NCBI RefSeq assembly: GCF_013046825.1 | Contig: NZ_CP053187.1 | Location: 919,501-983,500, forward strand | DNA: 64,000 nt | Direction: 5' to 3' | Source: Turicibacter sanguinis | GTDB lineage: Bacteria > Bacillota_I > Bacilli_A > MOL361 > Turicibacteraceae | Shown here: piece by piece, positions 8,293-14,963 of the stretch | Layout: each line of letters begins with the position of its first letter | Position numbering within the stretch: the first letter of the stretch is position 1 | The notes under the pieces: generated by a model | Database searches by the model: none | What the model saw: only the letters and a program-made list of their open reading frames with translations | What the model was told of the DNA's origin: nothing | Made by a program: the position numbers and the translations under genes

Positions 8293-8475
8293 ATGGATTT
8301 AAATAAAAAATTATGTTATTGCTTCAATATTACAGTTGGAGATATTAAAGAAGAGATTGAAACAGGATCAACAACATTACAAGAAATTCAAACCGAAACA
8401 AAAGCAGGTTTAGCTTGTAAAGGATGTGTTAAACGCGTTCAAGAAACAATTAACTTATTATTAGAAGAAAAATAA
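8293..8475 (+). CDS. BFD-like [2Fe-2S]-binding protein
   Basis: A 60-residue protein with four cysteines in the pattern C8-x-C10-x31-C42-x2-C45, the [2Fe-2S] arrangement of bacterioferritin-associated ferredoxin and related domains in nitrite reductase and NifU-like proteins. The helix-turn-helix pattern between the Cys pairs (VGDIKEEIETGSTTLQEIQ) fits the fold. It probably transfers electrons for iron mobilisation or acts as a small Fe-S carrier. No bacterioferritin is adjacent. ATG 8293 is chosen because AAGGAGAG lies eight bases upstream. Confidence 0.85.
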   Translation: MDLNKKLCYCFNITVGDIKEEIETGSTTLQEIQTETKAGLACKGCVKRVQETINLLLEEK

Positions 8476-8510
8476 AAATGAGGGAGCCACAGCACGGCTT
8501 CCTCATTTTT
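8474..8510. terminator. Bidirectional terminator
   Basis: Fifteen-base arms AAAAATGAGGGAGCC / GGCTTCCTCATTTTT with one G-T pair. It contains the BFD stop region and abuts the stop of the minus-strand gene. Confidence 0.88.
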
Positions 8511-9039
8511 ATTTCACGTCTTGTACTCTAATCTCTATATCAAAAGAACCTAATACTTCATTTGCGTTATAGGCAATCACGTAATTTCCTGAATGATCAA
8601 TAAGGAAACTTGGACTATCTTTTGTTCCAGAAAAACTTGCCTTCATTCCAGCTTCATCAAACATCCCAAAATCTAAAATTCCTTGTTTAATATTGGTACG
8701 ATAATCAATCGTTACGGTCATGCCTTCTTCTAAATAAGCCTGATACAGAAAGACTTGTTCAGTCGTTGACTCTGAAAATGAATGATGAAGTAATGTTTTT
8801 TCAAACCTATTACTATTAAAAACAGGTGATGGGAGTTGCTCAGACGGTACAACGATATCAAAAGGTTGATAATCTATCGGATTTACATTTTCTACAACTG
8901 GACTTTCATATGCAATATTGACATTTGAGCTTCGCACTCCCATAAATGTAGCCATTCCAATTAGCGGTAAAATACTAATCAGTAATGAAATAATGACAAT
9001 CACAATAAAAGTTTTCTTATGCTTTAAAATAATCTTCAT
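8509..9039 (-). CDS. Membrane-anchored protein of unknown function in the SigY-like operon
   Basis: A 176-residue protein with a basic N-terminus and one transmembrane segment (about 9-31, KTFIVIVIISLLISILPLIG); the rest should lie outside the cell. The exterior part is beta-rich (EGMTVTIDYRTNIKQGILDF, SGNYVIAYNANEV), resembling a small jelly-roll or Ig-like domain, with no recognised family. It is the last gene of a four-gene operon behind an ECF sigma factor. The ATG at 9039 is chosen because GGGGGAG precedes it and an upstream in-frame ATG lies inside the preceding gene. Confidence 0.75.
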   Translation of the reverse strand: MKIILKHKKTFIVIVIISLLISILPLIGMATFMGVRSSNVNIAYESPVVENVNPIDYQPFDIVVPSEQLPSPVFNSNRFEKTLLHHSFSESTTEQVFLYQAYLEEGMTVTIDYRTNIKQGILDFGMFDEAGMKASFSGTKDSPSFLIDHSGNYVIAYNANEVLGSFDIEIRVQDVK

Positions 9040-9052
9040 CCTAAACTCCCCC

Positions 9053-9415
9053 TTATTTAATATGTGCCGAACAACTCGGACAATAGTGCCACTCTGACTC
9101 GACTGTTCTTCCACAATTTGGACATTTTTCTTTCAACGCTTGACCACAATGAGGACATGTACTAAAATCCTTATTCACCTTCTCATTACAAGTCGGACAA
9201 AGATATGAGAAACTACGACTAATCAACAAATAAATAATTAATGGCAACGGAAGTAATATCGGATATACAATCGGAAAAATTGCAAAAATTGCCCAAACAA
9301 TTGCCAAACGATCACCTCGATCCTTTGCATCTAAATAAATCCACGCGACCTGACCAATTCCAAAACAAACGACTACAAATAAAACAACTGACATTAAAAT
9401 ACTCATCACAATCAT
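9053..9415 (-). CDS. Two-TM protein with C-terminal double zinc ribbon
   Basis: A 120-residue protein. Two hydrophobic segments (about 3-24 and 38-66) surround the loop WIYLDAKDRGDR, which resembles the N-terminal PLDc_N-type membrane domain of YxlD/YxlE proteins in the Bacillus sigY operon. The tail carries four CxxC knuckles (CPTC, CPHC, CPNC, CPSC), a double zinc ribbon that should bind two zinc ions on the cytoplasmic side. Its start overlaps the stop of the preceding gene by four bases (ATGA), indicating translational coupling. Likely role: part of the sigma-factor control module (inference). Confidence 0.8.
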   Translation of the reverse strand: MIVMSILMSVVLFVVVCFGIGQVAWIYLDAKDRGDRLAIVWAIFAIFPIVYPILLPLPLIIYLLISRSFSYLCPTCNEKVNKDFSTCPHCGQALKEKCPNCGRTVESEWHYCPSCSAHIK

Positions 9416-9696
9416 ATATTTCCACCCTCTCTATACCGAACAATTAACAAAATCAACGAGGCAAACAACACATAAATGCCACCAAGCATTATAAACTCTC
9501 GATTAAATCCTATAAATTTAAAAATCAACATTTGTGCAAGCACACAGAAAACTCCCGCTATCATCATCAGGATCTTAAGACGTTTTCTTTGCCTTTGAAG
9601 CTTCAACTCATTAGCAACTCGAATAATCTTTAATGTATCAATCTCAGTTATCAAACCTTGAGCCTCTAATTGCTCATCCTTTAAAACATCCATCAT
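9412..9696 (-). CDS. Two-TM protein, probable anti-sigma factor (YxlC/DUF5345-like)
   Basis: A 94-residue protein with a charged N-terminal 45 residues followed by two transmembrane helices (about 43-62 and 67-86). It starts at the stop of the ECF sigma gene. Size, topology and position match YxlC, the anti-sigma partner of SigY in Bacillus subtilis. The cytoplasmic N-terminal helix would hold the sigma factor at the membrane. Family membership is inferred from layout, not from a clear motif. Confidence 0.7.
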   Translation of the reverse strand: MMDVLKDEQLEAQGLITEIDTLKIIRVANELKLQRQRKRLKILMMIAGVFCVLAQMLIFKFIGFNREFIMLGGIYVLFASLILLIVRYREGGNI

Positions 9697-10224
9697 CTAC
9701 CCTCCTAACTTCTTTCTTATCTTTTGAATCGCATTAAAAATTCGCGACTTTGTCGTTCCTGTTGCAACTCCAAATAAATTAGAAATCTCTTCAATACTAT
9801 AGCCATAATAATGTCTTAAAATAAAACTCATCCGCTGTTCTTCACTCATGTCCTGTAAGGCATTCATCGCTTCCTTAAACTGAACCTGTATTAACGCGTC
9901 ACACTCACCTTCACTAAACACCGATTGAATAATTTCGTCATCGTAAACAATGCGACTTTGCTTTCTTACCTCGTTTCGATATAAGTTAGTCGCAATTTGA
10001 ATTAAGTAAGTCAAAAATTTACTTTCTCCACGAAACTTTTCAATATTTAGTGTCGCTTTAAGTAATGTTTCCTGAACTAAATCCTCCGACATTTGAATAT
10101 CCCCAGTTAATTTAATGAGATAACCATAAACCGTCTTATAATGCATCCCAAACAATATATTTAAGCAGTGCCGATCACCTGAAATCGCCTGTTTCACAAG
10201 CTGTTCCTCATCCAACCCTCTCAC
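9697..10224 (-). CDS. ECF RNA polymerase sigma factor, SigY-like
   Basis: A 175-residue ECF sigma factor. Region 2 includes SEDLVQETLLKATLNIEKFRGES and FLTYLIQIATNLYRNEVRK (-10 recognition); region 4 includes MSEEQRMSFILRHYYGYSIEEISNLFGVATGTTKSRIFNAIQKIRKKL (-35 recognition, typical helix-turn-helix). It leads a four-gene operon of small membrane proteins with the same order as the Bacillus sigY operon. The start is uncertain: GTG at 10224, or the TTG three codons later, which is better spaced from AGAAGG. A TGAAC/CGTGTC pair upstream suggests autoregulation. Confidence 0.9.
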   Translation of the reverse strand: MRGLDEEQLVKQAISGDRHCLNILFGMHYKTVYGYLIKLTGDIQMSEDLVQETLLKATLNIEKFRGESKFLTYLIQIATNLYRNEVRKQSRIVYDDEIIQSVFSEGECDALIQVQFKEAMNALQDMSEEQRMSFILRHYYGYSIEEISNLFGVATGTTKSRIFNAIQKIRKKLGG

Positions 10225-10240
10225 CTTCTTTCACTAATAA

Positions 10241-10265
10241 GACACGCGAGTTTAAAAAAAGTTCA
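10241..10265 (-). promoter_or_regulatory. Candidate ECF-type autoregulatory promoter of the SigY-like operon
   Basis: Reading on the minus strand, TGAAC (10265-10261) and CGTGTC (10246-10241) are 14 bases apart upstream of the sigma gene. GAAC and CGT-type boxes are usual for ECF promoters, although the spacing is a little short. Confidence 0.35.
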
Positions 10266-10270
10266 TTAAA

Positions 10271-10302
10271 AAAAAAAAGAACACCAAAAGTTCTGTGTTC
10301 TT
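10271..10302 (-). terminator. Terminator of YbjQ copy B transcript
   Basis: Stem AAAGAACAC/GTGTTCTTT followed on the minus strand by a long T-run, downstream of the 44-residue gene. Confidence 0.85.
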
Positions 10303-10320
10303 TAACTATAACTTGTTTAT

Positions 10321-10455
10321 TTAATATTTTCTATAATTTTCTAATTGTTCTCTCTCCATTTTCTTCTCTTTCAAACGTTCTGTAATTTTAAAGATTAAAA
10401 AAATACCAAACACTAAAAAATTAAGCAAATACCAACCAATAATAAATTTAAGCAT
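10321..10455 (-). CDS. Tiny single-pass membrane protein coupled to YbjQ copy B
   Basis: A 44-codon frame whose ATG overlaps the TAA stop of YbjQ copy B by one base (TAATG). The N-terminal half is hydrophobic (MLKFIIGWYLLNFLVFGIFL, then IFKI) and the C-terminal half is charged (TERLKEKKMEREQLENYRKY). It is the counterpart of the 47-residue protein after YbjQ copy A: same position, topology and NY[KR]xY ending, but low identity elsewhere, which argues for selection on the arrangement. Function unknown. Confidence 0.7.
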   Translation of the reverse strand: MLKFIIGWYLLNFLVFGIFLIFKITERLKEKKMEREQLENYRKY

Positions 10456-10769
10456 TATTTAATCACAACCGCTGTTCCATAAGCGACCATTTCAGCCGCC
10501 CCTGCCATCACTGATGATGACATTAAACGCATTCCAACAATCGCATTTGCCCCTTGAGCTTCTGCATCTTCAACCATACGTCCAATCGCAATTTGGCGTG
10601 CCTCCGTTAACATCTCATTATATCCAGTTAATTCCCCCCCAACTAGATTTTTAAATGAGGCTCCGATATCTTTACCAATATTTTTTGAACGAACCGTACT
10701 TCCACGCACTAAACCTTTTACCTCAATAATTTCTTTCCCTGAGATACTATCTGTTGTCACAATTAACAT
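10455..10769 (-). CDS. ybjQ: YbjQ family (UPF0145) protein, copy B
   Basis: A 104-residue paralogue of the protein at 6253-6567, differing at about 15 positions, mostly conservative. It keeps GKEIIEVKGLVRGSTVRSK and GANAIVGMRLMSS. Upstream on the plus strand is YebC; the shared divergent region contains the palindrome TGTCGATTTCGACA. It forms a two-gene transcript with the tiny membrane protein, ending at the terminator at 10271-10302. Confidence 0.93.
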   Translation of the reverse strand: MLIVTTDSISGKEIIEVKGLVRGSTVRSKNIGKDIGASFKNLVGGELTGYNEMLTEARQIAIGRMVEDAEAQGANAIVGMRLMSSSVMAGAAEMVAYGTAVVIK

Positions 10770-10883
10770 AGACTATTCCTCCATTATGTTTTCAATTCTT
10801 TAATTAGATGATTGTCTAATTATTTAATAGCATTATAGCTCTTTGACCTATAAAAGTCAATAAATAACAGATATTTTTTACAA

Positions 10884-10897
10884 TGTCGATTTCGACA
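10884..10897. promoter_or_regulatory. Palindrome between divergent ybjQ and yebC
   Basis: TGTCGA-TT-TCGACA, a perfect 6+6 dyad in the YbjQ-B/YebC intergenic region, 14 bases before the YebC -35 box. Candidate repressor site. Confidence 0.35.
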
Positions 10898-10910
10898 CTA
10901 TCTGAAAAAC

Positions 10911-10940
10911 TTGAAAAACTAGGAGTTACAGGAGTATAAT
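10911..10940 (+). promoter_or_regulatory. Sigma-A promoter of yebC
   Basis: TTGAAA (10911-10916), 18-base spacer, TATAAT (10935-10940). The roughly 75-base leader contains a CTATTGT/ACAATAG hairpin before the AGGAGTG ribosome binding site. Confidence 0.65.
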
Positions 10941-11021
10941 AAGTAAATGTATAGTTACTTTGCTATTGTAAATAACAACAATAGTCTTTGAATCAAATCT
11001 TATTAACAGGAGTGATACCCA

Positions 11022-11747
11022 ATGGGTCGTAAGTGGAATAATATTAAATACGGAAAAGCTGCTAAAGATGCTGCCCGTTCAAAAGTTTTAGCTCGTTTCG
11101 GAAAAGAAATTTACATGGCTGCTAAAAATGGAGATCCAGATCCAGAATTAAACCGTAACTTAGCATCAGTTATTGACCGTGCTAAAGTTGCAGGGGTTAA
11201 CCGTGAAATCATCGACCGCGCTATCAACAAAGCAAAAGGTGGATCAGACGAAAATTACGATTTCATCCGCTATGAAGGATACGGACCAAATGGTGCTGCC
11301 GTTATCGTTGATACATTAACTGACAACGTAAACCGTACAGTAGCTGAAGTACGTTCTGCATTTAACAAAAACGGTGGAAAAATCGGAGTAAGTGGTGCCG
11401 TAGCATTCATGTTCGAAGCAACAGCATTATTCGGATTCAACGGAAACTCAGCTGATGAAATTTTAGAAGGATTAATGGAAGCAGACGTAGACGTTCGTGA
11501 CGTTGAAGAAGAAGATGGAGAAATCACAGTATACGCAGACCAAGATCAATTCCATGCCGTACAAACAGCATTAAATGGAATGGGAATCACAGAATTCGAA
11601 GCTGCAGAATTAACAATGTTACCAACATCAACAGTAGAATTAGATGGTGATGCATTAGCTAAATTCGAAAAATTAATCGACGTACTAGAAGACTTAGACG
11701 ATGTACAACAAGTTTACCACAACGTAGAATTACCAGACGAAGAATAA
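11022..11747 (+). CDS. YebC/PmpR (TACO1) family protein, YeeI type
   Basis: A 241-residue full-length YebC protein. The start [20 protein letters not shown] replaces the AGHSKWANIKHRK of classical YebC and matches the Firmicute YeeI subgroup. Domain I is helical (to about 75), followed by the [21 protein letters not shown] and [17 protein letters not shown] domains. The family was long annotated as transcription factors; recent work links members to helping ribosomes through polyproline or other difficult stretches. Codon use looks optimised (highly expressed). A strong promoter and AGGAGTG site precede it; the stop is followed at once by the repeat tract. Confidence 0.95.
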   Translation: MGRKWNNIKYGKAAKDAARSKVLARFGKEIYMAAKNGDPDPELNRNLASVIDRAKVAGVNREIIDRAINKAKGGSDENYDFIRYEGYGPNGAAVIVDTLTDNVNRTVAEVRSAFNKNGGKIGVSGAVAFMFEATALFGFNGNSADEILEGLMEADVDVRDVEEEDGEITVYADQDQFHAVQTALNGMGITEFEAAELTMLPTSTVELDGDALAKFEKLIDVLEDLDDVQQVYHNVELPDEE

Positions 11748-11748
11748 T

Positions 11749-11864
11749 AAAAGGCTAAGAGATGTGCTTAACACTCGTAGAAAGTAAGGAGAGTCCGCCG
11801 TGTCGTAAGACACAAGAGGCTCTCGAACTTTACCAGAGTGTTGCATCTCGAATCTAGATTAAAT
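11749..11864 (+). repeat. Structured intergenic repeat, unit R1 (116 bp)
   Basis: Starts AAAAGGCTAAG two bases after the yebC stop and ends GATTAAAT. Nested pairings form one long hairpin: GAGATG/CATCTC (11759-11764 with 11844-11849), AACACTC/GAGTGTT, GTAAG/CTTTAC, GAGAGTCC/GGCTCTC and GTGTC/GACAC capped by a GTAA (GNRA-type) tetraloop. Unit R2 has the same length and matching ends. Confidence 0.7.
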
Positions 11865-11980
11865 AAAAAGCTAAGACGAACAGATAACTCCGAATAAAAG
11901 TGCTTAGCCACCGAAGTTCTTGAAAGTACAATTGTGGATAAAACTTTATAGAGGAGTTATTCATCGAAGCTGGATTAAAT
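11865..11980 (+). repeat. Structured intergenic repeat, unit R2 (116 bp)
   Basis: Abuts R1 directly, has the same 116-base length, starts AAAAAGCTAAG and ends GCTGGATTAAAT. The basal stem is ATAACTCC (11884-11891) with GGAGTTAT (11953-11960), a different sequence from the R1 stem at the matching place, so base pairing rather than sequence is kept. Its last 40 bases resemble those of R1 and of R4. Confidence 0.7.
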
Positions 11981-12071
11981 AAAAGGCTAAAGCTAATACT
12001 TTAGCTGTTCAAAAAATGTAAGGGAGTGATAAGTGTCTCGTTTTTAGAGACACTTATCACTCCCTATTTTT
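11981..12071 (+). repeat. Structured repeat, partial unit R3 ending in a long palindrome
   Basis: Starts AAAAGGCTAAA directly after R2, then diverges into a palindrome with 19-base perfect arms (12021-12039 and 12047-12065; arm starts AGGGAGTGATAAG) and a TTTTTT run. It may serve as the terminator for yebC and its repeats. Confidence 0.65.
12021..12071 (+). terminator. Strong terminator closing the yebC-repeat transcript
   Basis: Nineteen perfect base pairs, 7-base loop GTTTTTA, followed by ATTTTTT. It is unusually long for an intrinsic terminator. Confidence 0.75.
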
Positions 12072-12430
12072 TAAAACAAACTAATTCAAAAGGAATTTTT
12101 TGGTTAATCTTATACATTTATTCTGAAGAGACAGTGAGCTAAAGCTAGATTTCCATCCCTTGTACCAAGCTATTCCTGTGCCTGATTTATGCTTTTATCT
12201 TACACTCCACGTACTTTGTACGTGATTTTTTATGATTGAGTTATTACTCTTTTATACTTAATAGTCAATTGTACATTTCACAGAAATTCATTATTTTAAG
12301 TGTATATCACTCCTAATACTCTGCACTCTATTAATGAAAACAACTCATCATCTGTTTAAAGTAAGTACTTTGTAGGATATAATAACAGTATCGAATTCAA
12401 AATATGAATTCCTAAAAAGGAGCTCTGAGC
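12072..12430. other. Intergenic region before the 126-aa gene
   Basis: AT-rich, no supported gene. It holds a second terminator-like hairpin, CACGTAC/GTACGTG with a T-run at 12208-12232, and AT-rich promoter-like sequence upstream of the AAGGAG site at about 12417. Confidence 0.5.
12208..12232 (+). terminator. Terminator-like hairpin with no clear upstream gene
   Basis: CACGTAC-TTT-GTACGTG followed by ATTTTTT. The nearest plus-strand gene already has a terminator at 12021-12071. Confidence 0.6.
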
Positions 12431-12811
12431 ATGGAAATTAAAACAAAACATAAGAAATTTAATAGTTTTACAGATTTATATAGCTTTATGATAGATAGTC
12501 ACTTAGAAGAAATAAGTGTCACAATGAAATATCCTGACGGAACAAAAAGTTCTGGAATTATGCCAATTGACATGGTTTTATCATTCACTTCAATTGAACA
12601 AATTAAAACTTTTGATAAAGAGTTAAAAGAATTATCAACTAAATACAATGAAGATTTAGCTAAAGTTCGTGAAATTGCAGAAAACTGTAATGAGTTGAAT
12701 TATTTCGAAGATGAAGATGGTGAAATTCAAGCTCAATTAGATGCAATCGAAGCAAGCAATGAGCTCAAACAAGCAGTCACTGAATTAGTAAACGAAAAAT
12801 TACATGGTTAA
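12431..12811 (+). CDS. Acidic protein of unknown function
   Basis: A 126-residue soluble protein with no recognised motif. The first half is alpha/beta (LEEISVTMKYPDGTKSSGIM), the second half is an acidic, probably coiled-coil helix region (FDKELKELSTKYNEDLAKVR and EIQAQLDAIEASNELKQAV). AAGGAG lies eight bases before the ATG, and coding-like codon use supports a real gene. The stop codon overlaps the start of repeat unit R4, as the yebC stop adjoins R1. No function is proposed. Confidence 0.75.
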   Translation: MEIKTKHKKFNSFTDLYSFMIDSHLEEISVTMKYPDGTKSSGIMPIDMVLSFTSIEQIKTFDKELKELSTKYNEDLAKVREIAENCNELNYFEDEDGEIQAQLDAIEASNELKQAVTELVNEKLHG

Positions 12812-12910
12812 AAGCACGTGAAAGTTCAAGTTTCCTTTACCCTTTCGTTTTATGAAAGAATGAAGGAAGTAGACTTTATAGAGGGGTTAGTGATCAAAGG
12901 TGGATTAAAT
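12810..12910 (+). repeat. Structured intergenic repeat, unit R4
   Basis: Starts AAAAGC in the stop codon of the preceding gene and ends GTGGATTAAAT. The 3' part (ACTTTATAGAGG...GGATTAAAT) matches R2 at about 32 of 40 positions. An internal hairpin TTCCTT...CTTTC/GAAAG...AAGGAA replaces the R1/R2 inner sequence. Confidence 0.6.
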
Positions 12911-13110
12911 CCTGTTTATGCTTTGATTTTATATCCTACGATGCCTGAACGTAGTTCTTTATTTTTTAGGCTGTTTTAAGTCATCTTATTGGTAAATAAA
13001 CCGCTTGGTATCAAAAGTTATTGGCTTTCATTTTTAAGAATTTTATCTGTTTTAAATGACTAGATAGTTAATAACAACATTTTCGTCTAATAGCGCCATT
13101 TTTTAACTCA
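12911..13110. other. AT-rich intergenic DNA
   Basis: Nothing recognisable between repeat R4 and the bidirectional terminator at 13111. Confidence 0.4.
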
Positions 13111-13142
13111 AAAAAAGCACTAGATAAATCTAGTGCTTTTTT
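13111..13142. terminator. Bidirectional terminator
   Basis: Fourteen-base perfect arms AAAAAAGCACTAGA / complement with a TAAA loop. It lies four bases past a decayed minus-strand frame. Confidence 0.85.
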
Positions 13143-13145
13143 CTA

Positions 13146-13238
13146 TTATTTTTTAAAATCCCAAACATCTAATTTTACGTTTTTAGTGCTTCCTACACTC
13201 TTAATAGCTTTAACTTTTCCACGAGATGTTAGATAACT
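13146..13238 (-). pseudogene. Possible C-terminal gene fragment
   Basis: A 30-codon frame with no start encodes SYLTSRGKVKAIKSVGSTKN then VKLDVWDFKK and stops just before the terminator at 13111-13142. The composition looks protein-like and the stop-plus-terminator layout is that of a gene end, but the 5' part is missing. The family is not recognised. Confidence 0.35.
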
Positions 13239-13245
13239 CTAATAT

Positions 13246-13431
13246 TTATTGTCTATTTTGATTTTTCTGCTTTGAAGTAATTTTTTTTAATACTAATTCA
13301 TTGTACTCATTTAGTGATTTTTTTCTCTCACTCATTGCTTTTTCATTTATTTTAACTAATTTATTATAATCTAACTCATAACCGCTTTTTTGAAGAACTC
13401 TAATAAAATAATCATCTAATTGAATAATCAT
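13246..13431 (-). CDS. Small hypothetical protein
   Basis: A 61-residue, mostly helical basic protein (MIIQLDDYFIRVLQKSGYEL... ending KQKNQNRQ). AGGA lies eight bases before the ATG. No family is recognised, and it may be a remnant because the adjoining minus-strand sequence (13146-13238) looks like a broken gene end. Confidence 0.4.
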   Translation of the reverse strand: MIIQLDDYFIRVLQKSGYELDYNKLVKINEKAMSERKKSLNEYNELVLKKITSKQKNQNRQ

Positions 13432-13860
13432 AATATCACATCCTATAAATCAAACTACATAATATTATTTTATCATCACTATATTTTTTGTCTAATTATG
13501 TGCTTTTTTCTGTTTTTTACAAGATATATCTAATAAAATGTTTATTTTTAACTGATTTACTCCTAAATAGCCACATAAGATTTTTTAAACAAAAAAATAA
13601 CATTTCAAATTAGATTGATAACTGCATTCGTATCCTATCGAAACCATTAAAAATATAGATTAAATATTTATTAACAGAATACTTTAATTTAAAAATGACC
13701 ATTCAAGTGCTTTTTTCTCACCTCTCACGAACACTTTTAACATTTAATTTTTTTTTAAGATAAAATAGAACTGTAGTCAAAAGAATAACAAATTGACATA
13801 CGTCCGCTAATTTTTCCAATATTAGATTCTTATATTTATGACTAACCACTTTAAAAACAA

Positions 13861-13892
13861 AAAAAGAGCTGATTTCCTTCAGTTCTTTTTTG
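13861..13892. terminator. Orphan terminator-like hairpin
   Basis: AAAAAGAGCTGA/TCAGTTCTTTTT with one G-T pair and a TTTCCT loop, followed by TG then a T-run; no adjacent gene. Confidence 0.5.
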
Positions 13893-13992
13893 TTTTTTAA
13901 ATTAATTTACAATAATATAATCTCATCATGAATATAATCGAAACTATCACTTTTTCACACTTATTGCAACAAAAACATTTTATATTTCCTAC

Positions 13993-14060
13993 AAAAAAAG
14001 CACCTCTATGAATGTATAAATTAATCTCAAATTTATCTCAATTCATTTAGGTGTTTTTTC
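13993..14060 (-). terminator. Terminator downstream of the zinc-ribbon gene
   Basis: AAAAAAAGCACCT and ATGAAT pair with ATTCAT and AGGTGTTTTTT across a 27-base loop; runs of T lie on both sides. Confidence 0.6.
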
Positions 14061-14103
14061 TTATTTTCACATATAAAGGAATACAGAATGAAGGTATTCT
14101 TTT

Positions 14104-14313
14104 TTATCCAAGTAAAAAATCAAAAATATTTTCTAAATCACTCGTTGTTCCTTTATACATCTCAGTATACTTACACTTAGTACATGTAATCGTTGTAAAG
14201 CGTTTGTTCTGAACATCAAACATTTTGGAAAGCCCACCACCTGTTGCAGCAAACTCATCCACTTCATAGGAGCGATTTTGACATTTTGGACAAATATAAT
14301 TTTTAATTTCCAT
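14104..14313 (-). CDS. Zn-ribbon nucleic-acid-binding protein (DUF2082/Zn_ribbon_13)
   Basis: A 69-residue protein with two CxxC knuckles (CPKC near residue 8, CTKC near 44) that bind one zinc. The segment between them, YEVDEFAATGGGLSKMFDVQ then NKRFTTITCTKCKYTEMYKG, matches the small 'nucleic-acid-binding, zinc ribbon' family formerly DUF2082. Members are common and uncharacterised in Firmicutes. AAGGAG precedes the ATG. Confidence 0.85.
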   Translation of the reverse strand: MEIKNYICPKCQNRSYEVDEFAATGGGLSKMFDVQNKRFTTITCTKCKYTEMYKGTTSDLENIFDFLLG

Positions 14314-14346
14314 CAGTTAAGAGACTCCTTTTTAAATCTAAGTTTT

Positions 14347-14625
14347 TTATTTCATTACTTTATCTTGATCCTGAATCTCAACATATCCCTTCATTCCATC
14401 AGTTAATTCAACCTTTAGTTGTCCATCATTTGATTCAAAATAAAAACCATATGGTTTACACTCTGGTGAAAATTTAACTGTTCCTAAAACCGTTGTATTT
14501 AAGTGGTCTAATGTAAAAACATCACCATTTAATAAACTTGCAATAACCTCATCTAATCGATTACGGCAATCAAAACGTTTTGCTTTCTCATCATAAGTTA
14601 ACTGTACATGAAGATTTGTACCCAT
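14347..14625 (-). CDS. Small hypothetical protein
   Basis: A 92-residue beta-rich protein (LHVQLTYDEKAKRFDCRNRL, TTVLGTVKFSPECKPYGFYF, QLKVELTDGMKGYVEIQDQD). AAGGAG lies seven bases before ATG 14625. No family is recognised. It sits just upstream of the zinc-ribbon gene on the same strand, so the two may be cotranscribed. Confidence 0.7.
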   Translation of the reverse strand: MGTNLHVQLTYDEKAKRFDCRNRLDEVIASLLNGDVFTLDHLNTTVLGTVKFSPECKPYGFYFESNDGQLKVELTDGMKGYVEIQDQDKVMK

Positions 14626-14963
14626 CAAATCACTCCTTCCGAAAAATCATTCTTATTGTGCCTAAAATTATCAAAAATAAAACCTATTTTACTTTACTTA
14701 ATCTCCCAATTAATACTTGTAACCGCGCCGCCAAATTTTAAAATAGGCCCTTTAGTGCATAAAATCGACAAATTATCAAATAATATATCTAGATTCCACT
14801 CGGAGTCTCCTCTTTTGCTCTGTGCACGCGAAAACCCCCGTACGTTGGTCGGGGGTTTTTTAATATTCATTAAATCTTCAGAATTTCTTGCGGTTTTCTT
14901 CATTTCTGTTTGCTATACTAAATGCATGGTACAGATTTTTTATAAATAAGGAGCGTGCTTTTC
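14626..14963. other. Intergenic region with an orphan plus-strand terminator
   Basis: No gene is supported. The segment contains a GC-rich terminator at 14831-14861 with no plus-strand gene before it, suggesting the 3' end of a small RNA. Confidence 0.45.
14831..14861 (+). terminator. Orphan intrinsic terminator (possible sRNA 3' end)
   Basis: AAAACCCCCG/CGGGGGTTTT stem with a 9-base loop followed by TT; the T-run lies on the plus strand. Confidence 0.7.

Larger units (their letters stand above)
13432..14103. other. Gene-poor AT-rich tract
   Basis: About 670 bases with no open frame that looks coding on either strand. It holds two terminator-like hairpins: 13861-13892 (AAAAAGAGCTGA arm) and 13993-14060. 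Confidence 0.5.

Noticed and set aside
11749-12071. T-box or riboswitch in the post-yebC tract
   Set aside because: The T-box GGTGG/TGGNACCGCG antiterminator motif is absent and the elements follow, rather than precede, a gene; no known riboswitch core was recognised.
11749-12910. Integron attC sites or CRISPR array
   Set aside because: No GTTRRRY cores, integrase or cas genes; only a few units without spacer regularity.
14608-14949. 113-codon frame across the orphan terminator
   Set aside because: It runs through a GC-rich terminator stem and shows no protein-like composition.
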